From NCBI RefSeq assembly GCF_000717055.1, contig NZ_JNXI01000027.1:186001-250000 (forward strand): a stretch of 64,000 bases of DNA. Reading direction: 5' to 3'. The notes under the pieces are model-generated. The model made no database searches and had not been told where the DNA came from. It saw nothing but the letters and a program-made list of their open reading frames with translations. A program made the translations under genes and the position numbers. Shown piece after piece: positions 8,827 to 18,087 of the stretch (position 1 is the stretch's first letter; each line of letters opens with the position of its first letter). This DNA is from Streptomyces iakyrus. Its GTDB lineage: Bacteria; Actinomycetota; Actinomycetes; Streptomycetales; Streptomycetaceae.

Positions 8827-9196
8827 CGGAGGGCCTTCCCGCTCCACCACGTCCGCGAAGATCGTGGTGGCTGGCGGCTTCGGCGTGGGCAAGACCACGT
8901 TCGTGGGTGCCGTCTCGGAGATCAACCCGCTGCGCACAGAGGCCGTCATGACGTCCGCTTCGGCCGGCATCGACGACCTCACCCACACCGGGGACAAGAC
9001 GACCACGACGGTCGCCATGGACTTCGGCCGTATCACCCTGGACCAGGACCTGATCCTGTACCTCTTCGGTACGCCGGGCCAGGACCGCTTCTGGTTCATG
9101 TGGGACGACCTGGTGCGCGGCGCCATCGGCCGCGCGGACGCGAAGTCGGCGCTGATCACGCTGGTGGAGCACGCGCTGATGGCTCGACTGCGGTAG
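8807..9196 (+). CDS. cvnD2: Conservon small GTPase CvnD2, internally truncated
   Basis: The 129-residue product has an intact P-loop (GGFGVGKT) and FGTPGQDRFWFMWDDLVRGA. It passes from RGAIG directly to RADAKSALITLVEHALMARLR. About 64 residues expected between these points, including the G4 and G5 nucleotide-binding motifs, are absent. The left breakpoint (after RGAIG) is the same as in CvnD1; the right one is four residues earlier. The frame is preserved. GTG start within cvnC2 with conserved overlap. Two paralogues with matching in-frame losses point to gene conversion, shared selection, or a systematic sequence artefact. Confidence 0.88.
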   Translation: MDFASSSGGPSRSTTSAKIVVAGGFGVGKTTFVGAVSEINPLRTEAVMTSASAGIDDLTHTGDKTTTTVAMDFGRITLDQDLILYLFGTPGQDRFWFMWDDLVRGAIGRADAKSALITLVEHALMARLR

Positions 9197-9275
9197 TTCT
9201 CCGTTGCTGTGGGACAGCCCCTGGCGGCCTCTGGGCTGCCGGGGGCTGCCGCGTTGCCGGGTGCGGGTTGGTGGG

Positions 9276-9312
9276 GGCTTGTCGCGCAGTTCCCCGCGCC
9301 CCTGACGGCGCG
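9276..9312. repeat. Dispersed Streptomyces intergenic element (TTGTCGCGCAGTTCCCCGCG)
   Basis: The string TTGTCGCGCAGTTCCCCGCG followed by CCCCTGACGGCG resembles a short element that I recall as very common downstream of Streptomyces genes. It lies between cvnD2 and the convergent terminator. The family assignment is from memory; copy number cannot be shown from this window. Confidence 0.45.
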
Positions 9313-9330
9313 CCCCCAAGGCAGCGCTGA

Positions 9331-9362
9331 AAGGGGCCCCTCCATGTGGAGGGGCCCCTTTT
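9331..9362. terminator. Bidirectional terminator between cvnD2 and accE
   Basis: A perfect stem AAGGGGCCCCTCC / GGAGGGGCCCCTT with an ATGT loop, flanked by A on the left and T on the right, sits between two convergent genes and can serve both. Confidence 0.88.
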
Positions 9363-9374
9363 GGCGAAGGTGGA

Positions 9375-9569
9375 TCAGCGCCAGCTGTGCGGGGCGCGGA
9401 AGCCCGGCTCGCGTTCCAGGCGGCGCCAGCCTGCCTTGATGCGGCCACGGTGGGCTGGGGCCGGGTCCGTGGGGCGGGCGGCGGCGCGGGCCAGGAGGAT
9501 GGCCGTGATGGCGGCGACTTCCTCGGGCTCGGCGTGGCCCTTCTCGACGCGGATATCAGCAGATTCCAT
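9375..9569 (-). CDS. accE: Acyl-CoA carboxylase epsilon subunit AccE
   Basis: A 64-residue protein of the small epsilon-subunit family found only with actinomycete acyl-CoA carboxylases. It starts MESADIRVEKGHAEPEEVAA and ends in a basic Trp-containing segment with REPGFRAPHSWR. It lies 35 bp after accB on the same strand, so the two are co-transcribed. In S. coelicolor the epsilon subunit enhances activity of the complex formed by the AccB carboxyltransferase and an AccA biotinylated subunit encoded elsewhere. Expression ends at the 9331-9362 terminator. Confidence 0.93.
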   Translation of the reverse strand: MESADIRVEKGHAEPEEVAAITAILLARAAARPTDPAPAHRGRIKAGWRRLEREPGFRAPHSWR

Positions 9570-9604
9570 GGGTGTCAGTCTCCGTGAGGAAGATGTCCGC
9601 AGGG

Positions 9605-11188
9605 TTACTGCGGCGGGTTGCCGTGCTTGCGGGACGGCAGGTCCGCGTGCTTGGTCTGGAGCATGGCGAGGGACTTGATGAGCACCTCGCGGGTCTCGGC
9701 GGGGTCGATGACGTCGTCGACCAGGCCGCGCTCGGCCGCGTAGTAGGGGTGCATCAGCTCGGACTTGTACTCCTTGACCATGCGGGCCCGCATGGCCTCG
9801 GGGTCCTCGGCGTCGGCGATCTGGCGGCGGAAGATGACGTTGGCCGCACCCTCCGCGCCCATGACGGCGATCTCGTTCGTCGGCCAGGCGTAGGTGAGGT
9901 CCGCACCGATGGACTGGCTGTCCATGACGATGTACGCACCTCCGTAGGCCTTCCGCAGGATCAGGGAGATCCTGGGCACGGTCGCGTTGCAGTAGGCGTA
10001 GAGCAGCTTCGCGCCGTGGCGGATGATGCCACCGTGCTCCTGGTCGACGCCCGGGAGGAAGCCGGGGACGTCCAGAAGAGTGATGATCGGGATGTTGAAC
10101 GCGTCGCACATCTGGACGAAGCGGGCCGCCTTCTCGGAGGCCTCGATGTCCAGCACGCCGGCCAGCGCCTGGGGCTGGTTGGCGACGATGCCGACGACCT
10201 GTCCGTCCATCCGGCCCAGGGCGCAGATGATGTTGCGGGCCCAGCGCTCGTGGACCTCCAGGTAGTCGCCGTCGTCGACGATCTCCTCGATGACCTTGGC
10301 CATGTCGTACGGCCGGTTGCCGTCCGCCGGGACGAGGTCCAGGAGGACGTCCGAGCGGCGGTCGGCCGCGTCCGAGGGCTCCGTGCGGGGCGGGTTCTCG
10401 CGGTTGTTCTGCGGGAGCAGCGAGAGGAGGTAGCGGACCTCGGCGATGCAGGTCTCTTCGTCGTCGTAGGCGAAGTGGCAGACACCGGAGGTCTCGGCGT
10501 GGACGTCGGCGCCGCCCAGGCCGTTCTGCGTGATCTCCTCACCGGTGACCGCCTTGACGACGTCGGGGCCGGTGATGAACATCTGCGAGGTCTCGCGGAC
10601 CATGAAGACGAAGTCGGTGAGGGCGGGGCTGTAGGCCGCGCCGCCGGCGCACGGGCCGAGCATCACCGAGATCTGCGGGATCACGCCCGAGGCCTTGGTG
10701 TTGCGCTGGAAGATGCCGCCATAGCCGGCGAGCGCCGAGACGCCCTCCTGGATGCGGGCGCCGGCACCGTCGTTCAGCGACACCAGCGGGGCACCGGCCG
10801 CGATGGCCATGTCCATGATCTTGTGGATCTTCGTGGCGTGGGCCTCGCCCAGGGCGCCGCCGAAGATGCGGAAGTCGTGCGCGTAGACGAAGACCGTGCG
10901 GCCCTCCACCGTGCCCCAGCCGGTGATCACACCGTCGGTGTAGGGCTTCTTGGCCTCCAGGCCGAAGCCCGTGGCCCGGTGCCGGCGCAGCTGCTCGACC
11001 TCCCGGAAGGAGTCCGGGTCGAGGAGGAGTTCGATGCGCTCCCGCGCGGTCAGCTTGCCCTTGGCGTGCTGCGCGCTGGTCGCCTTCTCGCTCGGTCCGG
11101 CCACCGCCTGCGCACGGATCTCGTGCAGTTCGGCCACGCGTCCACGCGCGTCGGTCGGCTCACCCGGCGCCTCATCCAAAACGGTCAT
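9605..11188 (-). CDS. accB: Acetyl/propionyl-CoA carboxylase beta subunit AccB
   Basis: A 527-residue carboxyltransferase that transfers CO2 from carboxybiotin to acetyl-, propionyl- or butyryl-CoA, making malonyl-CoA-type units for fatty acids and polyketides. Two crotonase-like halves are visible. The N-terminal half holds LNDGAGARIQEGVSALAGYG and MLGPCAGGAAYSPALTDF; the C-terminal half holds LLDVPGFLPG and RKAYGGAYIVMDS. The residue after GGAY is Ile, which in S. coelicolor distinguishes broad AccB from propionyl-specific PccB (Asp at that position). Start at ATG (MTVLDEAPGE) with AAGG upstream. accE follows. The 154-bp upstream region holds an inverted repeat that may be regulatory. Confidence 0.95.
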   Translation of the reverse strand: MTVLDEAPGEPTDARGRVAELHEIRAQAVAGPSEKATSAQHAKGKLTARERIELLLDPDSFREVEQLRRHRATGFGLEAKKPYTDGVITGWGTVEGRTVFVYAHDFRIFGGALGEAHATKIHKIMDMAIAAGAPLVSLNDGAGARIQEGVSALAGYGGIFQRNTKASGVIPQISVMLGPCAGGAAYSPALTDFVFMVRETSQMFITGPDVVKAVTGEEITQNGLGGADVHAETSGVCHFAYDDEETCIAEVRYLLSLLPQNNRENPPRTEPSDAADRRSDVLLDLVPADGNRPYDMAKVIEEIVDDGDYLEVHERWARNIICALGRMDGQVVGIVANQPQALAGVLDIEASEKAARFVQMCDAFNIPIITLLDVPGFLPGVDQEHGGIIRHGAKLLYAYCNATVPRISLILRKAYGGAYIVMDSQSIGADLTYAWPTNEIAVMGAEGAANVIFRRQIADAEDPEAMRARMVKEYKSELMHPYYAAERGLVDDVIDPAETREVLIKSLAMLQTKHADLPSRKHGNPPQ

Positions 11189-11319
11189 GTAGTGACCTTA
11201 CGAAGCCGAGCGAGGAATGCGGGCCGTCGACTCCTCACAGTCTCCGGCGTGTTTTCCTGGTACCCCTGAACAGAACCGTGGCCGGGTTGAGCCTTTCCGA
11301 CTGCTCAGAGGGCGTGTCG

Positions 11320-11338
11320 CTTGTAGGGGTCGTACAAA
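11320..11338. promoter_or_regulatory. Inverted repeat upstream of accB
   Basis: CTTGTA-GGGGTC-GTACAAA contains TTGTA/TACAA half-sites separated by seven bases, about 130 bp upstream of the accB ATG and just past the PL8 stop. It looks like a small repressor site. No regulator is assigned. Confidence 0.3.
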
Positions 11339-11342
11339 GCGG

Positions 11343-13721
11343 TCAGGCGAGAGTCAGCTCACAGACGTGGGTGGCACATGCCTCCCCCGGAGTGACGCGC
11401 ACCCGCAGCCGGCGGCCTGTGGAGAGCACCTCGACGGTCTCGTCCGCGCGGTCGACCCGGCGGACCGGGTGGTCCCAGACGACCTCCAGCGGTTCGCCCG
11501 TGCGGGGCGGTTCGCTCACGCAGAGGGTAGCGGTACGGTCCCGGCGGACGACCAGCACGCTCGCGCCGCCGGAGGCGGAGAGCGGGCCCGCCGTCCCCGC
11601 CCGCCAGAAGGTGGCGGCCGTGCAGCCGAGGGAGGGCACGCTGACCGCCTGGCGGCCGGCGTCGTTGGCGAGGACCGACAGCCAGCGGCGGTCGGTGGCC
11701 CGGCGCGTGACCGCGCGGCGGGAGGCACCGGGCATCAGGACGTAGGCGTACGTGGCGTCCTCGGGGTCGGTGCCGTGATCGAGCCAGAGGGTCTGCCAGC
11801 GGCGGGTGCGCCGCTCCCGCGTGCTGCCGGTGTTGATGTCGGACCAGGCGCCGGTGCGGTCCTCGCGCAGCGCCTTGGGCTCGCGGCCGAGGAGGATCCA
11901 GCCGCCGTGGTCTTCCAGGTGGGCCCAGTTCGGGCCCTTGACGAAGCGCTGGGTGCCGGAGGCGCCGAGGTTGCGGTTGTCGACGACCGTCTCCACCGGG
12001 ACGCCGTCGGAGCAGGTGATCCCGGCGCCGAGGCAGATCACCGCGTCCTCGACGCAGAACCAGGACTTGCGGGCTTCGAGGGTGGAGCCGAGACCCTTCA
12101 GGTGCTGGCCGAGGGCCGCGTACGTGCCGTCGGTGGTGCCACCGACCCAGCGCGCGTCCGGGCGGGCCGTGCCCCACTCGCCGCCTTCGCGGTCGGCGAG
12201 CCGTTTGGTCGAGACGGTGGTGCCGGGCAGGCGGTACCAGTCGACGGTCGGCCAGAACCAGTCCGTGTACTGGTCGCCGGTGCCCTCGGCCCACCAGGTG
12301 ACCATGCCGGCGCCGGTGTGCCAGCCGCGGGGGTTCTCGCCGTTGCCGCACTCGTAGTGGGCGATGCGGTCGCTCGCCATGGCGATGTTCACGGTGAATC
12401 CGGGGCCGCGGTGGACGGCACGGTCCATGGCGGCGAAGAGGTGGTGCCCGGGCGGTTCGGGCGCGGCCGGGACGGGTGAGGCGGCGATGGCGTGCAGCCG
12501 GGCCAGGTCGGCGACGCCGAACTGGGGTGCCGTCAGGATCGGGCTCACGGTGTCGCGTTCGATCCAGCCCTTGACGCGGGCGTGCCAGCGCTCGCGTTCC
12601 GCGGGGCCGGCGCCGGCCGCGAGCAGGGCGATCGCGGCGATGAGCTGGTGGCCGTGGTAGTGGTCGCTGCGCAGGATCTTGCGGTCGTCGGTGCTGAGGT
12701 AACCGCGGCTGATGGCCCGGCCGTTGACGCTGTCCATGACGAGTCCGTCGTGGATGAGCGGGGCGTAGGCGCGCTCGACGCTGTCCAGGACGGTCTGCCG
12801 ATCGGGGTCGGTGACCTCCCAATCGGATCCGGCGAGCAGGGCGAAGAGCCGCCCGAGCCCGTCGAGCATGACCTGGCCGTACGTGCCCGAGTAGGCGACC
12901 CAGGTGTGCTGGACGAACGAGCCGTCGGCATAGAGGCCGTCGCCCCGGGTGACGTGGGGGAACACCGGGGACAGGGCGTCCCGGGCGAGGGCGATCCTGG
13001 CGGGGTCGCGGCCGAGGATGCCGCGCAGGGCGACGGAGCGGCACAGGTCGACGCGGTTGGCGCCGGTGGAGGTGCCGCTGTAGTCGGCGAGGGCCGAGTC
13101 GGGGATGAAGTGGCCGACGGCGGCGCAGGCCGCACGGACGCGGGTCTCCCCCAGCTCCTGGTAGAGGGCGGCCGTGATGTCCATCAGCAGGCGGGGGCTG
13201 CCGATCTGCCACTCCCACCAGTTGCCGTAGCGGGTGGTGGAGGGGTGGTAGACGGTGGCGGAGAGGTGGTCGAGGCCGCGCAGGATGCCGTCGAGGAGGG
13301 CGGGGTCGGCGGTCGAACCGGTGCCCTGCTGGACGTAGGCCCGGGTCATGGTCCAGAGCCGCCCGTAGCTGAGGGTGATGCCGGCCGGCGGGTCGAAGGG
13401 GTGGCCGGGCCAGAGGGAGTCCGCCGCAGGGGCCATGCTCGCGCGCAGGTCGCGGGCGAGTGCGCCGGTCTCGGCGAGGCGGGCGGCGTAGGGCTCGGCC
13501 GCCGGGTCGTAGCCGGTGCCGAGCGCGATGCCGAGCCAGCGGCGGCGCAGGGCGTCGTACGGGTCGCCCGGCGCGTCGGTGCCCCGGCCCGCGGGGGCCG
13601 CGCTCCCGGTCGCCGCCAGGGCCGCGGCGGCCAGCAGCAGGGCGCGGCGGCTGGGGCGGAGCAGGGCGGCGGCCCCGGCCGTACGGCGGGGGAAGACGCG
13701 GCGCTGGGGAGTCATGCCCAT
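11343..13721 (-). CDS. Secreted polysaccharide lyase family 8 (hyaluronate/chondroitin/xanthan lyase-like)
   Basis: A 792-residue exported protein. The N-terminus has paired arginines (SRRALLLAAAALAATGSAAP) suggesting Tat or Sec export. The alpha/alpha-toroid catalytic half carries family motifs: NWWEWQIGSPR (catalytic Asn region), DGSFVQHTWVAYSGTYGQVM (His and Tyr) and SVNGRAISRGY. Beta-sandwich domains follow from about residue 400 to the end. PL8 enzymes cleave uronic-acid polysaccharides by beta-elimination; the substrate cannot be told from sequence alone. It starts MGMTPQRR, with an internal ATG two codons on. It reads toward accB, 154 bp away. Confidence 0.88.
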   Translation of the reverse strand: MGMTPQRRVFPRRTAGAAALLRPSRRALLLAAAALAATGSAAPAGRGTDAPGDPYDALRRRWLGIALGTGYDPAAEPYAARLAETGALARDLRASMAPAADSLWPGHPFDPPAGITLSYGRLWTMTRAYVQQGTGSTADPALLDGILRGLDHLSATVYHPSTTRYGNWWEWQIGSPRLLMDITAALYQELGETRVRAACAAVGHFIPDSALADYSGTSTGANRVDLCRSVALRGILGRDPARIALARDALSPVFPHVTRGDGLYADGSFVQHTWVAYSGTYGQVMLDGLGRLFALLAGSDWEVTDPDRQTVLDSVERAYAPLIHDGLVMDSVNGRAISRGYLSTDDRKILRSDHYHGHQLIAAIALLAAGAGPAERERWHARVKGWIERDTVSPILTAPQFGVADLARLHAIAASPVPAAPEPPGHHLFAAMDRAVHRGPGFTVNIAMASDRIAHYECGNGENPRGWHTGAGMVTWWAEGTGDQYTDWFWPTVDWYRLPGTTVSTKRLADREGGEWGTARPDARWVGGTTDGTYAALGQHLKGLGSTLEARKSWFCVEDAVICLGAGITCSDGVPVETVVDNRNLGASGTQRFVKGPNWAHLEDHGGWILLGREPKALREDRTGAWSDINTGSTRERRTRRWQTLWLDHGTDPEDATYAYVLMPGASRRAVTRRATDRRWLSVLANDAGRQAVSVPSLGCTAATFWRAGTAGPLSASGGASVLVVRRDRTATLCVSEPPRTGEPLEVVWDHPVRRVDRADETVEVLSTGRRLRVRVTPGEACATHVCELTLA

Positions 13722-13800
13722 GCCCTACCACGGGGAGGCGGTCACCTGAACGGTGGATCCGGCCGGAGTGACCGGAACGGGGGAACGGCCGGCCTGAGCC

Positions 13801-13866
13801 GAGCGGCAGGCTTGCTCTGAGCGACAGTCTTGTTCTGAGCAACAAGCTTGCTCCGAGCGACGGGCC
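13801..13866. repeat. 18-bp minisatellite next to the SDR stop codon
   Basis: Three and a half copies of an 18-bp unit (GAGCGACAGTCTTGTTCT and variants) start at 13801, 13819, 13837 and 13855, ending flush with the SDR stop codon. The copies also form a GAGCAA/TTGCTC hairpin that could help terminate SDR transcription. Confidence 0.8.
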
Positions 13867-14724
13867 TCAGCCGAAGCGGTTCAGCAGGCGGCGGTACAGG
13901 CCCGGCGCGAGGCCGCGGACCCGGCCGGGGACGGTCAGCCAGGTGGGGACGTAGGCCTCGTCGCGGTTCTGCCGGACGGCCTCCCAGATGGTGCCGGCGA
14001 CGCTGCCCGGCGAGAGGAGGCCGGTGCGGGTGCCGTCGTAGGGCCTGCCGCGGCGGGTGTGGAAGGGCGTGTCGACGGCTCCGGGCACGACGAGGGTGAC
14101 GCCCACGCCCGTGCCGCGCAGTTCCTGGCGCAGCGCCTCGGCGAAGGCGGCCAGGCCGGCTTTGGCCGCGGAGTACACCGCCTCCTCCCGCAGGCCCACG
14201 CAGCCGGCGACCGAGCCGAGCAGCACCACGCGGCCGCGTCCCGCTGCGATCATGGAGGGCAGTACCTCGCGCACGAGGTGCAGGGTGGCGTTGAGGTCCA
14301 GGGTCAGCACCCGGTCGATGTCGGTGTGCGGCATGGTGGCGAAGGGGCCCGCCCAGCCCATGCCCGCCCCGGCGACCAGGACGTCGATCCGGCCGGTGGT
14401 GTGCAGCGCGGACTGGGCCAGCAGGCGCGGGCCGTCCGGGGCGGCGAGGTCGGCGGGCAGGACGACGGCCGTGGTGCCGGACGCCGTCTGCTCCAGTCGG
14501 TGCCGGTCGCGGCCGCTGAGGAGCAGTTGCCAGCCGTCCATCGCGAACCGCCGGGCCGTGGCCGCCCCGATGCCGGAGGAGGCGCCGGTGACCAGGGCGA
14601 CGCGCCGGTCGAGACGTCGCGGCGGCCCGTACTGGCTCACCCGGACGGGGACGGGGGCCGTGGAGCGGCGCGGGGCGGGGTCCGCCGGAGGGTCGTAGGC
14701 CGAGCCGGAGCCGGTGAGTGTCAC
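13867..14724 (-). CDS. Short-chain dehydrogenase/reductase (SDR)
   Basis: A classical SDR of 285 residues. The Rossmann motif is TGASSGIG near residue 60, preceded by a 50-residue Pro-rich N-terminus. Later motifs are LVAGAGMGWAG (NAG-like), LLGSVAGCVG (catalytic Ser strand) and YSAAKAGLAAF (Tyr-x-x-x-Lys). A PG motif region (VVPGAVDTPF) follows. The start is GTG at 14724, with GGGGAG eight bases upstream; the open frame extends further upstream without a better site. NAD(P)H-dependent oxidoreductase with unknown substrate. It diverges from the yceI gene; 372 bp lie between. Confidence 0.86.
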   Translation of the reverse strand: MTLTGSGSAYDPPADPAPRRSTAPVPVRVSQYGPPRRLDRRVALVTGASSGIGAATARRFAMDGWQLLLSGRDRHRLEQTASGTTAVVLPADLAAPDGPRLLAQSALHTTGRIDVLVAGAGMGWAGPFATMPHTDIDRVLTLDLNATLHLVREVLPSMIAAGRGRVVLLGSVAGCVGLREEAVYSAAKAGLAAFAEALRQELRGTGVGVTLVVPGAVDTPFHTRRGRPYDGTRTGLLSPGSVAGTIWEAVRQNRDEAYVPTWLTVPGRVRGLAPGLYRRLLNRFG

Positions 14725-15096
14725 GAGTCGCTCTCCCCTGCTCTGTGCGTCCGCCGTGGTCTCGTCTGTGTCCTTACGGTCACTGAAAACGGAACCCCGT
14801 CTCCCCGGACGCCGCCACCGCAGGGTGTGCCGGCGGGGGCCGGGTGCCCGGACTCCGCCGGGCCCCGGGCCGTGGGAGGACCGCGTGGCGGGGCGCGATG
14901 CGCCGCGTCCGGCAGGACCACTCCCGCGGGCCGGGGGATTCGGCCAAGCGGGCGTACGGGAGGCGCGCACGGCCTTCGACACACCCGCCGAACGACACAC
15001 CCGCCGAAGATGTTGAACATTGAACGGAATAGGTCTACGGTGGGTCGCGTTGGAGTAGTTAAAGATTCAACATCACACGCAGGAGGCGTAACCCCC
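14725..15096. other. Divergent intergenic region, SDR / yceI
   Basis: 372 bp. The left 270 bp are GC-rich with no convincing gene. The right end turns AT-rich and holds the yceI promoter (15013-15041) and ribosome-binding site (AGGAGG, 15081-15086). Confidence 0.6.
15013..15041 (+). promoter_or_regulatory. Probable sigma-70-type promoter of yceI
   Basis: TTGAAC, a 17-bp spacer, then TACGGT, about 55 bp upstream of the yceI ATG, within a locally AT-rich patch. TTGAAC is followed closely by a second TTGAAC-like copy (ATTGAACGG), which may be part of an operator. Confidence 0.5.
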
Positions 15097-16702
<1,606 letters not shown>

Positions 16703-16715
16703 CCGACGGCTTTTC

Positions 16716-16745
16716 CGGGCCCGGCGCCGTGCGGTGTCGGGCCCG
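16716..16745 (+). terminator. Hairpin after the trypsin gene
   Basis: CGGGCCCGGCGCCG pairs with CGGTGTCGGGCCCG (two wobble pairs) fourteen bases past the stop, between convergent genes. TTTT precedes the stem, so it may also act on the opposite strand. Confidence 0.6.
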
Positions 16746-16812
16746 TCCGGTGCCGCGGCCTGTGCGGTGTCCACGAACTCATCGTGTTCGCACCCCGACC
16801 GCCCCGTGGGGG

Positions 16813-17391
16813 TCAGGGCGTTTGAGCGCGGGCTTCCAGCTTCTTCACCGCCGCCGCCACCTGTGCGGCGCGGCTTCTCGTCGTCCTGGCGCGGAGTACG
16901 CCGAGCATCGCCAGGTAGCGGTCCGTGCGGCCCAGGGTCTCGAAGGCCGCGGCGGCGCGGGGGCTGCGGGCCAGGGCCGCCGCCAGGTCGGCCGGGACCT
17001 CGGCCTCCTTCTGGGACGCGTACGCCGCATCCCACCGGCCGTCCGCCCGGGCGGACGCCACCTCCGCGAGGCCGCCGGGCCGCATCCGACCGGCGGCGGT
17101 CAGTTCCTCGATGCGCCGGACGTTGACCATGGACCAGAGGCTGCCGGGGCGGCGCGGGGTGATCCGCTGGAGGTAGTGCGACTCGTCGAGTCCCTTGCGC
17201 TGCCCGGTGATCCAGCCGTGGCACAGCGCCACGTCGTTGACGTCGGCGGCCGTGACGGAGGGGAGCCCCGAGCCCTTCTTCGCGACCCTGACCCAGAGGC
17301 CGGGGTGCGGGGCAGGGTGTGCCGTCAGCCAGGAGTCCAGGTCGGCCACGGTCGCGAAGGGGAGGGGGCCGGCGTCGTCGGAGGTGGTCAT
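16813..17391 (-). CDS. YdeI/OmpD-associated family protein
   Basis: 192 residues of the YdeI or bacteriocin-protection family. Diagnostic stretches are LDSWLTAHPAPHPGLWVRVA, the DVALCHGWITGQRKGLDESH core, ITPRRPGSLWSMVN and RIEELTAAGRMRPGGLAEV. The C-terminal half is an Ala-rich helical region ending in KKLEARAQTP. No catalytic function is established for the family. It is convergent with the trypsin gene and is followed upstream by the tetR gene on the same strand, 39 bp away, so co-transcription with that regulator is possible. Confidence 0.85.
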   Translation of the reverse strand: MTTSDDAGPLPFATVADLDSWLTAHPAPHPGLWVRVAKKGSGLPSVTAADVNDVALCHGWITGQRKGLDESHYLQRITPRRPGSLWSMVNVRRIEELTAAGRMRPGGLAEVASARADGRWDAAYASQKEAEVPADLAAALARSPRAAAAFETLGRTDRYLAMLGVLRARTTRSRAAQVAAAVKKLEARAQTP

Positions 17392-17430
17392 GGCATCACC
17401 GTAGGGACGGATCAGGCCAGGCGCCGTCCG

Positions 17431-18015
17431 CTATGCGAGCAGCAGGCGTGCCTGCTCGCGGGCCTGGGCGATGGCGTCCGGGAAGACGCCCAGGCCGTGG
17501 GCGACCAGGGCGCCCTCGTGCAGGAGCATCAGCGTCCGGGCCGTCGCGTCCGCCGTCGCGGGCGTGATCTCCTCGGTGAAGCGGGTGAACAGGGCGAGCA
17601 TCCACCGCTTCTGCCCGGTGATGATCGGGTGGGCCGGATGGGCGGGGTCGCTGATCTCCGCGTGGGCGTTGACCATGCTGCACCCCTTGGGGCTGTTCTC
17701 CTCCGCCCAGGCGCGCGAGGCGTCGAACACGGCCAGGACGCTCTCGCGCGGGTCCGGGCCCACCGCGTCGAGGCGCTCGGCGAGGAAGGCCCGCCAGCGC
17801 TCGTCGCGGTCCGCCAGGTACTCCACGACGATCTGTTCCTTGGAGCCGAACCGGTCGTAGAGCGTCTTCTTCGTGACGCCGGCCTCGGCGGAGATGAGGT
17901 CGACGCCCACGGCGTGAATGCCGCGCTCGTAGAACAGCCGGCCGGCGGCCGCCAGGGCACGGCGGGCGGCGGGCGTCATCGTGATCCGGCGCGGGTGCTG
18001 CGCGGTGGTACCCAT
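17431..18015 (-). CDS. TetR-family repressor of the adjacent exporter
   Basis: 194 residues. The N-terminal helix-turn-helix (ERGIHAVGVDLISAEAGVTK then KTLYDRFGSKEQIV) is typical TetR; the C-terminal ligand-binding domain contains a CSMVNAHAEI segment. It is divergent from a DMT-family exporter with a perfect palindrome between the two start codons, the usual layout for a repressor controlling itself and the exporter. Start ATG at 18015. Confidence 0.92.
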   Translation of the reverse strand: MGTTAQHPRRITMTPAARRALAAAGRLFYERGIHAVGVDLISAEAGVTKKTLYDRFGSKEQIVVEYLADRDERWRAFLAERLDAVGPDPRESVLAVFDASRAWAEENSPKGCSMVNAHAEISDPAHPAHPIITGQKRWMLALFTRFTEEITPATADATARTLMLLHEGALVAHGLGVFPDAIAQAREQARLLLA

Positions 18016-18046
18016 GACACGCCACTATACCGATCTGTATAGTGGC
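18014..18046 (+). promoter_or_regulatory. Operator-promoter between tetR and DMT exporter
   Basis: A perfect inverted repeat, GCCACTATAC - CGATCT - GTATAGTGGC, spans 18021-18046. It covers a plausible exporter promoter, ATGACA (18014-18019) with an 18-bp spacer to TATAGT (18038-18043). A weaker copy of the core (ACCGATCTGTCTACTGGT) follows at about 18061-18078. Repressor binding would block the -10 box. Confidence 0.78.
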
Positions 18047-18087
18047 AGGGGAACGGGTAAACCGATCTGTCTACTGGTTGTGATGTC

